Shown: positions 24,134 through 35,100, counted from the first letter of the stretch. The stretch is DNA of 64,000 nucleotides from Luteolibacter ambystomatis (GCF_018137965.1 NZ_CP073100.1:4413754-4477753); one strand, 5' to 3'. Translations and numbers: made by a program. The notes: a model not told the origin generated them from the sequence alone.

Positions 24134-25149
24134 ATCCCGGGATCCACGGGGATATTGTAATAGCGGACGATGAACTGGATCAGCACCGTCGCGCCATTGA
24201 AGCAGAAATGCACGGCGATGGTGGACCACAGCGAGCCCGTCTTTTCGTAGAGCCACACCAGCAGCAGTGCGAGAAGGAACAGCGGCAGCAAGGCGGTGAG
24301 ATTACCGTGGGCGGCTCCGAACACGAGGGCGCTGAAGATGGCGGCCGGCCAGGCTCCCGCAAACCGCTTTGCCACCGGATACAAATAGCCGCGGAAAATG
24401 ATCTCTTCACACAGCGGCGCAACGACCACAGCGATCAAGGCCATCAGACCGAGGATCACCGGATCCTTGCTTTCCTTCAGCAACTTGACCGTGTCCTGGG
24501 CGCCGCCGCCCAGGGATTCCGACCACTTCATGTAGCCCGCGCGATCCAGTGCGAACATGAGCGCCCACATCAGCAGGACACAGCCGGGACCGATCAGCAG
24601 CGCCGCCGGCCACTTCGGCCAGCGGAGGCCTAGCCAGGGAGCCGGCCGCACGCGCCCGAACATCACGGCGATGACGATGCCGGCGAGGCCGAACTGGAAC
24701 ACCATCGCGCCGATCAGGGCTTCCGGTGTGTATTTCACCTCGCTGCCGGGAGGCATGCTGGCGGTGGCCACGGCTTGGAAGAAAAAGAACAGGAACAGGA
24801 ATCCGGCCACGATCAGGTCCACCCGGTGATACCAGCGGGTGGTCACCCCCGGAGAGGCTATCCGATGCAGGTCTTCGCCCGGCCGGGTCATCGCGGCGAC
24901 CGCTTCCGGACTCATGCCCGCTGGCGGCGAGTAGGGGGAAGGATTTGCCGTGGGCTCGACCGGGAAAGGTGGCGGCGTGATGGCGGGTGGCTCGATGACC
25001 ACGATGGGTTCTTCCCCCGGAAGGTCCCGGCGCAGCAAGGCGTGGATGCCGGCACCGATCGCGGCGACCCCCATGGCTGCCAGAAAGCTCCCTTTCACGA
25101 TCTGGACCGGGATGGGGTTGGCGGCGGCGAGGGCGAGCAGGTCGGACAC
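24130..25149 (-). CDS. CPBP-family intramembrane metalloprotease
   Basis: 339 residues with about eight hydrophobic segments. The Abi/CPBP catalytic motifs are intact: EEIIFRGYLYP (motif 1, EExxxR), FGAAHG (His motif 2) and a last HFCFNG segment. A cytosolic Pro-rich loop (about 37-75) precedes the first core helix. Such proteins are membrane-embedded CAAX-type proteases or related enzymes; the substrate is unknown. It is translationally coupled to thiL and lies back to back with a second CPBP gene at 25277. Confidence 0.88.
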   Translation of the reverse strand: MSDLLALAAANPIPVQIVKGSFLAAMGVAAIGAGIHALLRRDLPGEEPIVVIEPPAITPPPFPVEPTANPSPYSPPAGMSPEAVAAMTRPGEDLHRIASPGVTTRWYHRVDLIVAGFLFLFFFFQAVATASMPPGSEVKYTPEALIGAMVFQFGLAGIVIAVMFGRVRPAPWLGLRWPKWPAALLIGPGCVLLMWALMFALDRAGYMKWSESLGGGAQDTVKLLKESKDPVILGLMALIAVVVAPLCEEIIFRGYLYPVAKRFAGAWPAAIFSALVFGAAHGNLTALLPLFLLALLLVWLYEKTGSLWSTIAVHFCFNGATVLIQFIVRYYNIPVDPGM

Positions 25150-25276
25150 GGCGGGACATTGCGGGAGGCTTCCTTGGACGGCGAGTGGGAAAATCGGCTG
25201 GCATGGGGCGGAGATGGTTAAGAGGGCTTGTCAGTCTGGAGAAATTGACGATTGTAAAGGCGGTTGCCCCCTTCTC

Positions 25277-26641
25277 ATGCCGGTACTTCCCTCGAATCCC
25301 TACCGGCAGATCCTCGCCCGGCGATTTCCCGAGCCGTTCATTGCCTTGCTGGCATTCGTGCTCGGGGTGTGGATTTGGGATCATTACTTCGGTCCGAAGG
25401 CGGGCTACGAACCGGGTTCCGACCAGATCGCGCTGGTGAAGTTCGACCGCGATGTGCGCCTTGCGGAGGCCATGTCCGGGGACTCGCCGTGGCTGCGGAA
25501 ATTGGTGGGAGTACAGCCGCCGGAAGAGGTGAAGCGGAAAGGTATCGAGGCCCTGCAACTGCTGGCCCGTGACAAGAGCCTGGGTACGGATGGCGTGGAG
25601 GCCCTCGTCATCGCCATCGCCGAGCGGGACCGGCTGCCGATGCTGGAAACCCTGCGCCAGACTGCGGCCGGACTGCAGGGGGCGGATTTTCCGCAACCCT
25701 ATGAAGCCTTGGTTGGGAAGATGCTGGCCGGAGATGGCCGCTGGTGGGAGAGATCACTGGCGCGCACCTATGCCCCGGAGCGTCCGACCGCCGCGGGTCT
25801 GGATGATGCGATCGTGGTATTCGACCGGGGCTCGGCGGTGCTGCGGCAGCGGGCCATCATCGGCCGCTGCGCCGTCTGGCTGATGGTATGTGTCGGAACG
25901 TTGTTCCTGCCAGCCGCTCTGCCGCGTCTGGCAGGTCTGCGGAAGTGGGAAGGCGGCGGCTACGCCAGCCGCTGGAGCGCCTCGCTGGGAATCGTAGTCT
26001 TTCTCGTCTCCACGCTGGCTTGGATCGGGTTCACCTTGTCGATGCGGGCCGGACTCGCGGCGGTGAGGGACGTGCCGAACTGGATGATTCTGGCCCTGGA
26101 TACCGCCATGCGTCTGCTGCCAGCCGCCATCGCGATTGGCTGGCTGTTCCGCCGTCCGGGGCACGCGGCGCGGGTGTTGGGCCTGAACCGGCCGCCGGTG
26201 TGGTCGGTGGTATTCGGCGGGTTTGCCTTGGTCGGGTGGGTGAACGAGCTGTTGCTGCCCTGGCTCAAGCGTTTTTCACCCCCCGATCCCACGGGCGGGT
26301 TGGGATTCGGCGAGGAAGGGCTGTGGGGATTGACCTTTGCGGTGGTGTCGGCGTGCCTGGTGGCCCCGGTGGCGGAGGAGTTGCTGTATCGCGGCGTGTT
26401 GTTCCGCTCGCTGGCGAACCGGATGGGAGTCTGGGGTGCCGCGCTGCTTTCGGCCTTTGTGTTCGCCCTTGTCCATTTCTACGATCTGTACGGGCTTGCG
26501 AGTGTGGCGACCTTCGGCTTCACCTGCGCCATCGCATACGCGGCTACCCGCAACCTTCCCACGGCGATCCTGTTGCACCTTCTGTACAACACCGCGGTGA
26601 AACTGCCGGAGTGGCTGGTGTATCACTCGAACCTCCATTGA
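25277..26641 (+). CDS. CPBP-family intramembrane metalloprotease, longer paralogue
   Basis: 454 residues from the ATG at 25277 (MPVLPSNPYRQ); the upstream open frame to 24950 overlaps the divergent gene and is not credible. The N-terminal 200 residues hold one TM and a helical periplasmic or cytosolic unit; the CPBP core follows with EELLYRGVLFR (motif 1), FVFALVHF (motif 2 His) and LLHLLYNTAVK (final His/Asn motif). The divergent paralogue is shorter, so this one gained an N-terminal region. Intergenic gap 127 bases probably carries both promoters. Confidence 0.86.
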   Translation: MPVLPSNPYRQILARRFPEPFIALLAFVLGVWIWDHYFGPKAGYEPGSDQIALVKFDRDVRLAEAMSGDSPWLRKLVGVQPPEEVKRKGIEALQLLARDKSLGTDGVEALVIAIAERDRLPMLETLRQTAAGLQGADFPQPYEALVGKMLAGDGRWWERSLARTYAPERPTAAGLDDAIVVFDRGSAVLRQRAIIGRCAVWLMVCVGTLFLPAALPRLAGLRKWEGGGYASRWSASLGIVVFLVSTLAWIGFTLSMRAGLAAVRDVPNWMILALDTAMRLLPAAIAIGWLFRRPGHAARVLGLNRPPVWSVVFGGFALVGWVNELLLPWLKRFSPPDPTGGLGFGEEGLWGLTFAVVSACLVAPVAEELLYRGVLFRSLANRMGVWGAALLSAFVFALVHFYDLYGLASVATFGFTCAIAYAATRNLPTAILLHLLYNTAVKLPEWLVYHSNLH

Positions 26642-26713
26642 AGAAACGGACGACGGGATTCCAATCGCTAACAGAGCGGTCCCTTGCTACCCGTTTCCTG
26701 TTTTCATTCATTC

Positions 26714-28462
26714 ATGAGCCTGCCTTCTTCCTTTGATGCTCCCGCGCCCGAGACCTTGGCCGCGCACCTGCCCGCGTACGATTTCGAAGTCCTGATCGCG
26801 TCCGACGTGACCGGAGCGGTTTACAAGGCCCGCCAGAAGTCCCTGGACCGCGATGTGGCGGTGAAATTCCTGCCCGCGGAGCGTCTGGCCGATCCCAAGG
26901 TGCGGCAGGCATTCGAAAACGGCGCGCGCGTGCTCGCGAAGCTCAACCACCCGAACCTGATCTCGGTATTCGACTTCGGAGACATCGACGGCACGCCGTA
27001 CGTGGTCATGGAGTTCGTGCCGGGCAAGTCGCTCCAGCGTTCCGCTTCCGGAAAGCAGATCCACCCCGTCCAAGCCGCGGAACTGGTGATCGGCATCTGT
27101 CAGGGGCTGGCTCATGCCCATGACAACGGCGTGATCCACCGCGACCTGAAGCCTGCGAACATCCTGCTCAACCAGAAGGCCCAGCCGAAGATCGGTGATT
27201 TCGGTCTCGCCGACCTGCGCGAGACCGGTGCGGAAAACCAAGCGTACATTGCGCCGGAGGTGCTCAGCCAGCCCCGGGCGGCCGACCGCCGTTCGGACAT
27301 CTATTCGGTTGGCGTGATTCTCTACACCCTGCTCGCAGGGAAAGAGCCGCATGCGGGCTCCCCGCCTCCCTCCGCGGTCTGTGATGTGGATGCGGGTCTC
27401 GATCACATCTGGCAGCGGGCCACGCAGCCGAATCCCGGCTTGCGCTATCCGGATTGCCACGAGTTCGCGGCCGACCTTTCCGAATGGCACCGCATGCGCA
27501 CCACTGGAAAAGCCGCGGTCATCGCGGAAGCACCTGCCGGACCAGCCGGTGCGCCGAAGCGTATGCCCGCGCAGCGTGTGGAAGAGGATGAGCTGGTCAT
27601 CCCCGCCAAGAGCGGCTCGGGCGGGTGGTTGGTGAATCTCATCCTACTCGGCATTCTCGGTGCCGGTGGCTATTATGCCTGGCAGAAGTTCGGGCAACCG
27701 GCCTCCCAAGCGGATGCGCCGACCCAATCCGCGCCTGCCGAACCAGGCAAGGCTCCCGGCTCAAGAGACATTTCGAAGCTTCCGCTGCCGGCTCCCGGGG
27801 CAGGCTCCCTGCCGGACCCGAATGGCGGATCTCCTTTTGGCAAGCCGGTTCCCGGGACGGACCTCTCCGGTCCGGACGCGGCCGGCGGGACTCCGGGCAA
27901 GACCGCCCAAGCCGCCAACGATCCACTGACCGTCAAGGCGCGCGAACTGATCGCGGATGCCGAGAAGGAGCGCACCAAGTCGCTGGGCGACAATGTCCGC
28001 AATTTCTTCTTCGATATTGATGGCTGGGCCCGTTCGTTGCCGAACAAGGAGCAGGTCTCCCGCAAGGCGGACGTGGACAAACTCAAGGGCGCGGTGCGCG
28101 ATTCCCGCGTTCCTGTTTCCGTGCCATCCAGTCATACCCTGGCCTCCGTCCCGAACATCACCAAGGCGGTGTCCCGGGCGGCGGACAAGCAGAAGCAGAT
28201 CGATGCCGAGTATGCCACCAAGGTCGGCCGCTACCGCGATCTTTATGTGAGCAAGATGAAGGTCTCCATCGATGAGGCCACCCAGAAAGGCGAGGATGCC
28301 ACCGGCCTGAACCGCAATCTGGAGGCTGCTGCGGAGCTCTCCGGGTGGATCGACAGCCTCGGTGGCAAATTGCAACCGGAGAACCCGGTGCTCGATGAGC
28401 CGAACGAGTACAAAGGCATTTTTGGACCGACCACGAACCCTTTCGGCACCCCGATCAAATGA
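26714..28462 (+). CDS. Transmembrane Ser/Thr protein kinase
   Basis: 582 residues from the ATG at 26714. A complete bacterial (Hanks-type) kinase domain spans about 22-265: catalytic Lys in DVAVKFL, HRDLKPANIL (loop), DFGLAD, then APEV. The Gly-rich loop is weak (SDVTGAVYKA). A TM helix (WLVNLILLGILGAGGYYA) near residue 310 leads to a C-terminal domain with Pro/Ala linker and helical DNVRNFFFDIDGW part that probably senses an outside signal. Active-site residues are all present, so it should phosphorylate Ser/Thr. It is the first of three related kinases in this stretch. Confidence 0.93.
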   Translation: MSLPSSFDAPAPETLAAHLPAYDFEVLIASDVTGAVYKARQKSLDRDVAVKFLPAERLADPKVRQAFENGARVLAKLNHPNLISVFDFGDIDGTPYVVMEFVPGKSLQRSASGKQIHPVQAAELVIGICQGLAHAHDNGVIHRDLKPANILLNQKAQPKIGDFGLADLRETGAENQAYIAPEVLSQPRAADRRSDIYSVGVILYTLLAGKEPHAGSPPPSAVCDVDAGLDHIWQRATQPNPGLRYPDCHEFAADLSEWHRMRTTGKAAVIAEAPAGPAGAPKRMPAQRVEEDELVIPAKSGSGGWLVNLILLGILGAGGYYAWQKFGQPASQADAPTQSAPAEPGKAPGSRDISKLPLPAPGAGSLPDPNGGSPFGKPVPGTDLSGPDAAGGTPGKTAQAANDPLTVKARELIADAEKERTKSLGDNVRNFFFDIDGWARSLPNKEQVSRKADVDKLKGAVRDSRVPVSVPSSHTLASVPNITKAVSRAADKQKQIDAEYATKVGRYRDLYVSKMKVSIDEATQKGEDATGLNRNLEAAAELSGWIDSLGGKLQPENPVLDEPNEYKGIFGPTTNPFGTPIK

Positions 28463-28486
28463 CGGAAATCGGCGCGGCGGCCGGGA

Positions 28487-28873
28487 TCAGCCGCCGTGGC
28501 CCGGATGATTGCGCAGGAAATCCGCGACTTGCTCGAAAAACGGGCCGAGCCACAGCCGGGCCTCGGCAGGAACCGCGGTTTCATCCATGGATTCCCGCAT
28601 CAGCAGTACCCAGCGATCCCGTTCCCGCTCGCTGATGGTAAAGGGCATGTGTCGCATCCGCAGGCGCGGATGGCCCCGGTTTTCCAAGTAGCGGCTGATC
28701 CCGCCGATCCGGAACAGCAGGAAATCCCGCAGCCGTTCCTCCGCCCCCTCCCAGTCATCCGCCGGATACATCGGTCCCAGCACATCGTCCGTCCTCACCC
28801 GCCGGTAAAACGCCGCCACCAGCCGCGTGATGCCATCCTCCCCCATCGCCTCGAAGGTCATTTGCTCGTCCAC
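28487..28873 (-). CDS. Truncated haemoglobin, group II-like
   Basis: 128 residues matching the YjbI/GlbO family: AFYRRVRTDDVLGPMYP at the B-helix region, LRDFLLFRIGG, then RGHPRLRMRHMPFTIS whose His in RHMPF is the proximal heme ligand, and RLWLGPFFEQVADF at the end. These proteins bind O2 or NO via a 2-on-2 fold. It is a lone minus-strand gene between two plus-strand kinase genes, converging on the first with a 24-base gap. Confidence 0.92.
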   Translation of the reverse strand: MDEQMTFEAMGEDGITRLVAAFYRRVRTDDVLGPMYPADDWEGAEERLRDFLLFRIGGISRYLENRGHPRLRMRHMPFTISERERDRWVLLMRESMDETAVPAEARLWLGPFFEQVADFLRNHPGHGG

Positions 28874-29081
28874 CTCGCAAGAATTGACTCGCGAAACCCG
28901 TTTTTCCAGTCGGTTTCGGAACTACCCGCTCGTCCCCGGGTTTATAGCCTGAGTAAATTTCCTAAGAAACTGGTCACAAATCCGTCTCCCAGTGGCGTTT
29001 GTTTGCTCTGAGGCATGGCGATAGCTCTTGACCTCATCTGAGGCTGACATTAGCCGCCAGCCGTCCGCACCCTTGCTTTCC

Positions 29082-30305
29082 ATGACTGAAGCCTCCCACG
29101 CCCCAACTTTTGAGGCCCCCACGCCCGAGCATCTCGCCGAGCTTTTTCCGAGTTATGACATCGAGGGGCTGGTGGCCTGCGGTGGCATGGGAGCCGTGTT
29201 CCGGGCCGTCCAGCGGGCGCTCGACCGGACGGTGGCGATCAAGATCCTCCCGAAGGAATTCGGTGCCGATGCCTCGTTCCGCGAAGCGTTCCAGGCGGAA
29301 GCCCGCGCGATGGCGAAGCTCAACCACCCGAATCTCATCGGGGTGTACGATTTCGGCGAGGTCGAGGGCATGCCTTTTATCATCATGGAGTATGTCGCCG
29401 GAGGATCGCTCTATGAGGCATCCTACGGCCGCCGCATCGATCCCCGCGAGGTCGCCCGCATCGTGGCGGCCACCTGCGATGGTCTGGCCCACGCCCATGA
29501 GCACGGTGTCCTGCACCGCGACATCAAACCGGCGAACATCCTGCTCGATCTCCAGGCTCGTCCGAAGATCGGGGATTTCGGTCTGGCCCGTCCCATCGGC
29601 TCCCACGAGGGAGAGGAGGAAACGGTGTTCGGCACGCCCCACTACACCGCACCGGAAGTATTGAACCGTCCGACGGCGGTGGATTCCCGCGCGGACATTT
29701 TCTCCATCGGCGTGGTGTTGCACGAACTGCTGACCGGCCAGAAGCCTGCTGACGATCCGCGGCTGCCTTCGGTGATCTGCGGCTGTGACATCCGCTTCGA
29801 TGCCATCGTGCGCAGCGCCACCAATCCGATGCCGGAAATGCGCTATGCGAATGCCGGCATCATGGCTCGCGAGCTTCACCAGCTTGAGGAGGCACTGGGT
29901 CGCGCGACCAAGGCGGTCGATCTCCGTTCGCCGACTTCGCTTCACCGCATGCCCGGTCCTTCCAACCGTGCGCCGGGGCCTGTGCGTCGTGCTCCGACGG
30001 CTGTGGCACGCGCCAGCTATGCCGGTGGAAAGTCCGGCAGCAAGGGACTCTTCACCACCATCCTGCTTCTCGGTGCGGTGGTCGTGATCGCCTGGCTGAT
30101 CTTGAAGACCGGCATCAAGGTGCCGCAGGCTCCGCCACAGGAACCGGCGGTACCCACTGCCGAAGGGGGTGCCTCGAAGCCTGCGCCGGAGACTCCCGGC
30201 TACGGCAAGAGAGCGGCGGAACAGGCTGACCGGCCGAAGCCGAGGCAGCAACAAGGTGAGGAATCCCCCTTTGGTTCGACCACGGCTCCGAAGTCGGACC
30301 CGTAA
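29082..30305 (+). CDS. Transmembrane Ser/Thr protein kinase, tandem copy 1
   Basis: 407 residues from the ATG at 29082 (MTEASHAPT). The Hanks domain has GGMGAVFRAV (Gly loop), VAIKILP (catalytic Lys), LHRDIKPANIL, DFGLARP and FGTPHYTAPEV, all canonical. One TM helix (FTTILLLGAVVVIAWLIL) near residue 340 and a short Pro/Glu C-terminus follow, with no folded sensor. The kinase domain is very close to the gene at 30722, including long shared stretches around NRPTAVDSRADIFSIG, so the two are tandem duplicates. Confidence 0.94.
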   Translation: MTEASHAPTFEAPTPEHLAELFPSYDIEGLVACGGMGAVFRAVQRALDRTVAIKILPKEFGADASFREAFQAEARAMAKLNHPNLIGVYDFGEVEGMPFIIMEYVAGGSLYEASYGRRIDPREVARIVAATCDGLAHAHEHGVLHRDIKPANILLDLQARPKIGDFGLARPIGSHEGEEETVFGTPHYTAPEVLNRPTAVDSRADIFSIGVVLHELLTGQKPADDPRLPSVICGCDIRFDAIVRSATNPMPEMRYANAGIMARELHQLEEALGRATKAVDLRSPTSLHRMPGPSNRAPGPVRRAPTAVARASYAGGKSGSKGLFTTILLLGAVVVIAWLILKTGIKVPQAPPQEPAVPTAEGGASKPAPETPGYGKRAAEQADRPKPRQQQGEESPFGSTTAPKSDP

Positions 30306-30721
30306 GGCGACGCAGGATTGAGGGAGGATGTGGTGGCCCCTTTGCGTAGGGTGCCACCATCGTATCGATCCATGGGAAGGCCTATGGATCTTGAAGCTGT
30401 TAGATGATGTGGCGGCCTCAAGTGGCCCGGCGCATCGACGGATGGTTCGTCCCGAAATGTAAATTCGGAATGCGCCAACTTTTACGTCGATTTGACGCAA
30501 AGGGGAGGCCCCGGATGTCAGGGTGATAGGGTCATGAAAATGAATCCACGATTTTCGTCCGATTCCGGGATGTGGTGGCGAATTGTGTAGTGAGAGCCAT
30601 TTGCAGCAGGAGCTCATCCATCCGGGAGCGATCCCGCTTTCTTCCAATCGGCCACCTGCGTCATAAAACATCGCTCCGATGACGCTTATGTACCGCATTG
30701 AATCTTTGTTGAACCACCGTC
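30306..30721. other. Intergenic stretch between tandem kinase genes
   Basis: 416 bases without a gene. A hairpin at 30332-30358 (GGTGGCCCC with GGG-T-GCCACC, loop TTTGCGTA) lies 27 bases after the kinase stop and could end transcription, though there is no T-run. A second inverted pair ATCCAT/ATGGAT lies near 30368-30389. The right part probably holds the promoter of the next kinase gene; I see no clear -35/-10 pair. Confidence 0.45.
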
Positions 30722-32050
30722 ATGAATGCCATTGCATCCCTTGCCTTCGAATCTTTCGACCTCAGGCAGATCGCCGGATTGTTTCCCGGCTATGACATCA
30801 CCGGTCTGGTCGCCTGCGGCGGCATGGGCGCGGTGTATCAAGCGGTCCAGCGTTCGCTGGCGCGGACCGTTGCCATCAAGATCCTGCCGCGTGAATTCGG
30901 TGCGGATCCTTCCTTCCGCCAGGCCTTCCAACTCGAAGCGAAGGTGATGGCACGGCTCAACCACCCGAACCTGATCGGAGTCTTCGATGCGGGTGAGGTG
31001 GATGGCATGCCTTATCTCATCATGGAATACGTGCCCGGAGGCTCGCTCCACGAAGCCACCCACGGTCATTGCGTGCAGCCCCATGAGGCCGCGACTTTCA
31101 TCGCCTCGGTTTGCGAAGGTCTCGCCCACGCCCACGCCCATGGCATTCTTCACTGGGACATCAAGCCGGCGAATATCCTGCTGGATGCGGAAGCCCGCCC
31201 GAAGATCGGCGACTTCGGGCTCGCCCGCCCGGTCGGACATTACGAAGACGGCCCGGAAATCATCTTCGGCACGCCGCATTACACCGCACCGGAGGTGCTG
31301 AATCGTCCGACAGCGGTGGATTCCCGGGCGGACATTTTCTCCATCGGCGTGGTGCTTCACCAACTGCTGACCGGCAGGTTGCCCGCGGAAGATCCACGCA
31401 TGCCTTCCAGGATCTGCGGCTGCGATATCCGCTTCGACCACATTGTCGGCACCGCCACCCACCCCCTGCCGGAAATGCGCTACAGCAGTGCGGACCAGAT
31501 GGCCCGTGAGCTCCATCATCTGGCGCAGGAATTGCGCCACAAGCTCTCCGCTTCCATCGGTGCGGCCCCTCGTTCCGCGGTTCCCAACCGTGCGCCGGCA
31601 CCGGTTCGCCGCGCGGTGGGACCCACCGGCTACACCACTCCCAAACACCGTGCCAGCGAATGGCTGACCACCGCCGCCCTGTTGTGTGGAGCGGTGGCTG
31701 TCGGGTGGTTCATCCTGAAGAAAGGTGCCAAGGTCGAGGGTGCCGCCGCTGCCGGAGCCGTCGCTGCGGTATCGGAGGAACCGGCCGGACCGGCACTGGC
31801 TACCACCGGGGAGTCCGATCTCACGGCGCTTGCCGCACGCCTGGCAAATGCCGCTCCGAGCCACCCCGGGCCGGAAAACAAATCCACCGCCGCGGACCGG
31901 CCACTTGCCTCGATCGAGCCGGTCTCTCGGCCACAGGAAGCCGGGAAACAGGAGCAGCAGGCACCGGCATCGGTTTTGAAGGAGAACGAGTCATCGGTTT
32001 TCGGTTCCGCCGTGCTGTCGAAAAAAGACACTACCGGCAACGACCGGTAA
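30722..32050 (+). CDS. Transmembrane Ser/Thr kinase, tandem copy 2 with HWD catalytic loop
   Basis: 442 residues. The kinase domain (about 28-280) keeps the Gly loop GGMGAVYQAV, the Lys in VAIKILP, DFGLARP and the activation segment FGTPHYTAPEV. The HRD motif is H144-W145-D146 (LHWDIKPANIL): the catalytic Asp146 stays but the Arg that normally contacts the phosphorylated activation loop is Trp. This change is one base (CGG to TGG type) from its duplicate. One TM helix (WLTTAALLCGAVAVGWFIL) and an Ala/Pro-rich tail follow. Activity is uncertain: non-RD kinases can still work. Confidence 0.92.
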   Translation: MNAIASLAFESFDLRQIAGLFPGYDITGLVACGGMGAVYQAVQRSLARTVAIKILPREFGADPSFRQAFQLEAKVMARLNHPNLIGVFDAGEVDGMPYLIMEYVPGGSLHEATHGHCVQPHEAATFIASVCEGLAHAHAHGILHWDIKPANILLDAEARPKIGDFGLARPVGHYEDGPEIIFGTPHYTAPEVLNRPTAVDSRADIFSIGVVLHQLLTGRLPAEDPRMPSRICGCDIRFDHIVGTATHPLPEMRYSSADQMARELHHLAQELRHKLSASIGAAPRSAVPNRAPAPVRRAVGPTGYTTPKHRASEWLTTAALLCGAVAVGWFILKKGAKVEGAAAAGAVAAVSEEPAGPALATTGESDLTALAARLANAAPSHPGPENKSTAADRPLASIEPVSRPQEAGKQEQQAPASVLKENESSVFGSAVLSKKDTTGNDR

Positions 32051-32103
32051 TTTCCCTTATTGGTTCCACTGGCGGAGCGGACATTCCTGCCTAGAGTCCG
32101 GGC

Positions 32104-35100
32104 GTGCCCGCTCGGAAAAAGTCCTCCGCCCCGTCCACCGCGCCCGCCATCGCCCTCCGGGGTGCACGCCAGCACAACCTGAAGGGACTCGATCTCGATA
32201 TCCCGCTCGGGAAGCTCACCGTCGTCACCGGTCCGTCCGGCTCCGGCAAATCGTCGCTGGCGTTCCACACGCTTTATGCGGAAGGCCAGCGCCGTTACGT
32301 CGAGACGTTCTCGCCGTATGTGCGCCAGTTCTTCGACCGCATGGACAAGCCGGCGGTGGATCGCATCGATGGCATCCCACCTGCGATCGCCATCGAGCAG
32401 AAGAACAACGTCCGCACCACGCGCTCGACGGTTGGCACGCTCACCGAGATCAACGATTACCTGAAGCTGCTCTACGCGCGGCTGGCCAGCGGCTTTGATC
32501 CCCACACCGGGGAGGAGATCCGGCCGGACAGTCCGGAGTCCGCCGCCGATTGGGCTGCGGAGCATGTGGCGGGTCAGGCGGTGATGGTGACCTTCCCGGT
32601 GCCGGTGCCGCCGGACACGACGAGTGCGGATCTGTTCCCATTTCTCAACCAGCAGGGCTACCTCCGCATTCTCCATGCGGGAACGGTATTACGCACCGAT
32701 GAACCCGCACCGGAAGGCGTGGAGTTCAAGCGCGGCATCGAGGTGATCCAGGATCGTCTCACGATCTCGGACGAGAATCGCATGCGCCTGCTGGAGGCCT
32801 TGGAAACAGCTTTCCACCTCGGCAAGGGCCATGCCGCCATCGCGGTGCCGAAGGGTGGGACACGGAAGTTCTCCACCAGTTGGACAAATCCGCACACCGG
32901 CTTCAGCCTGCGCGCGCCCAGCCCCTCGTTGTTCTCGTTCAACAATCCGCTCGGCGCTTGTCCGAAGTGCCGTGGCTTCGGCCGCATCATCGGCATCGAT
33001 CTCGACAAGGCCGTGCCCGACCCCTCGCTCACGATCAAGCAGGGCGTGATCAAGCCGTTCCAGGGCGAGCGCGGCGAGGAATGCCAGCGCGACCTGCTGC
33101 GCCATTGCAAGGAACGCCGCATCGATATCAACACGCCGTGGGAGGATCTCGAGGACGAGGTCCGTGAGTGGATCTACTACGGGGACCGTAGGTCACCCGG
33201 CGCCACCGGCCCCGCGGAAGCCGAGGAGCTGTGGCGGGATGGCAAGTGGTACGGCGTGAAGGGTTTCTTCGATTGGCTGGAGACGAAGGCCTACAAGATG
33301 CACGTCCGGGTCTTTCTCAGCCGCTACCGGTCCTACACCGCTTGCCCGGAATGCCGTGGCAAGCGCCTCCAGCCGGAGGCGCTGTGCTTCAAGATCGATG
33401 GCAAAACATTGCCGGACCTGTGGACGCTGCCGGTGACGGATTTGCGCGAGTGGTTCGACACGCTGGCCGCCGTGCCGCGCCAGCCGGATCCTTCGTTGGA
33501 ACTGGTGCTGAATGAAATCACCTCGCGCCTGCATTATCTCTGCGAGGTCGGCCTCGGCTATCTCACTCTGGACCGCCCGACCCGCACGCTTTCCGGCGGC
33601 GAGGTGGAGCGCGTGAACCTCACCACCTGTCTTGGAGCTTCCCTGACTGGAACGTTGTTCGTGCTGGATGAACCGACCGTCGGCCTGCATCCGCGGGACA
33701 TCCACCGTCTTGTTGGCGTGATGCATGGCTTGCGCGACAAGGGCAACACGCTCGTAGTCGTCGAGCACGAGGAAGCGGTGATGCGTGCGGCGGATGAGAT
33801 CATCGACCTTGGTCCCGCCTCCGGTGAAAACGGCGGCTCGCTGCTTTATCAAGGCCCGGTCATCAAGCCCGCGAAGGGCCAGGGTGGTACGCTGCCATGG
33901 CTGAGTGGTGGCCGGTCGATTCCCGTTCCCAAGAAGCGCCGCCAATCCGGTGGCGCGAAGCTGGAGATCCGCGGGGCATCGCGCCACAATCTGAAGAAAC
34001 TGGATGCGGACATTCCGCTCGGCCTCTTCTGCTGCCTCACCGGCGTTTCCGGATCGGGCAAGTCCACCTTCGTTCACGACGTGCTGTATCTCAATCTCGC
34101 CCGCAAGTTCGGAAAGGAGATCGAGGACGAGCCCGCGCGCGTGAAGGAGATCAATGGCTCGAAGCACCTCGGTGGCATCGAGCTGGTGGACCAATCACCG
34201 GTGGCGCGCACGCCGCGTTCAACGCCCGCGGTGTTCATGGGGGCGTTCGATCCGATCCGCCAGCTCTTCGCCCTCACGGAGGATGCGAAGGCCCGCGACC
34301 TGAGCACCGGCTTCTTTTCCTTCAACTCGGGTGAGGGCCGCTGCGACCGTTGCGCGGGCGTGGGCTCGGAGAAGGTGGAGATGCAGTTCCTTTCCGATCT
34401 CTACGTCACCTGCCCGGATTGCAACGGCCGCCGCTACAAGGCGTCCACGCTGGATATCCAGTACCGCGGCAAGTCGGTGGCGGACATCCTTGAACTGACC
34501 GTCGATGAAGCGCTGGCGTTCTACGAGGTGGAGAAACTCCCGGCCCCGATCGCAAAGCGCCACGGCCAGATCATCGCGCTGTTGCAGCCACTCGCGGAAG
34601 TGGGACTCGGTTATCTGAAACTCGGCCAGCCGCTCAACACGCTGTCCGGCGGCGAGGCCCAGCGCCTCAAGCTCTGCCAGCTCCTCGCGGAAACCAAGGG
34701 CGATGCCAGCGGCAACAAGCTGCTCATTCTCGATGAGCCGACCACCGGCCTGCACTTCACCGACATCGAGCGCTTGCTGGCGGTGTTCCAGCGTCTCGTT
34801 GATTCCGGCCACTCGCTGTTGGTGATTGAGCACAATCTGGATGTGATCAAGTGCGCCGACTGGATTCTCGATCTCGGTCCGGAAGCTGGCGCGAATGGCG
34901 GCCAGCTCGTCGGCTCCGGATCACCGGATCACATCGCCACGCTCGGCACCGAAACCGCACGCTTCCTCAAGGATGCGCTTGCGGGCGGACGTGGCCTGCA
35001 TAATGAGGCACCGGTTTCCGCGGTGACCGTGGTGGATCGCGACGTGATTTCGTTGTCCGGTGCGCGCCATCACAATCTGAAGAACATCTCGCTGGAGATC

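Noticed and set aside
29034..30698. A 554-codon minus-strand frame, and a similar one at 30686-31864
   Set aside because: Both lie antisense over the kinase genes and match only because both kinases are duplicates; no coding signal of their own.
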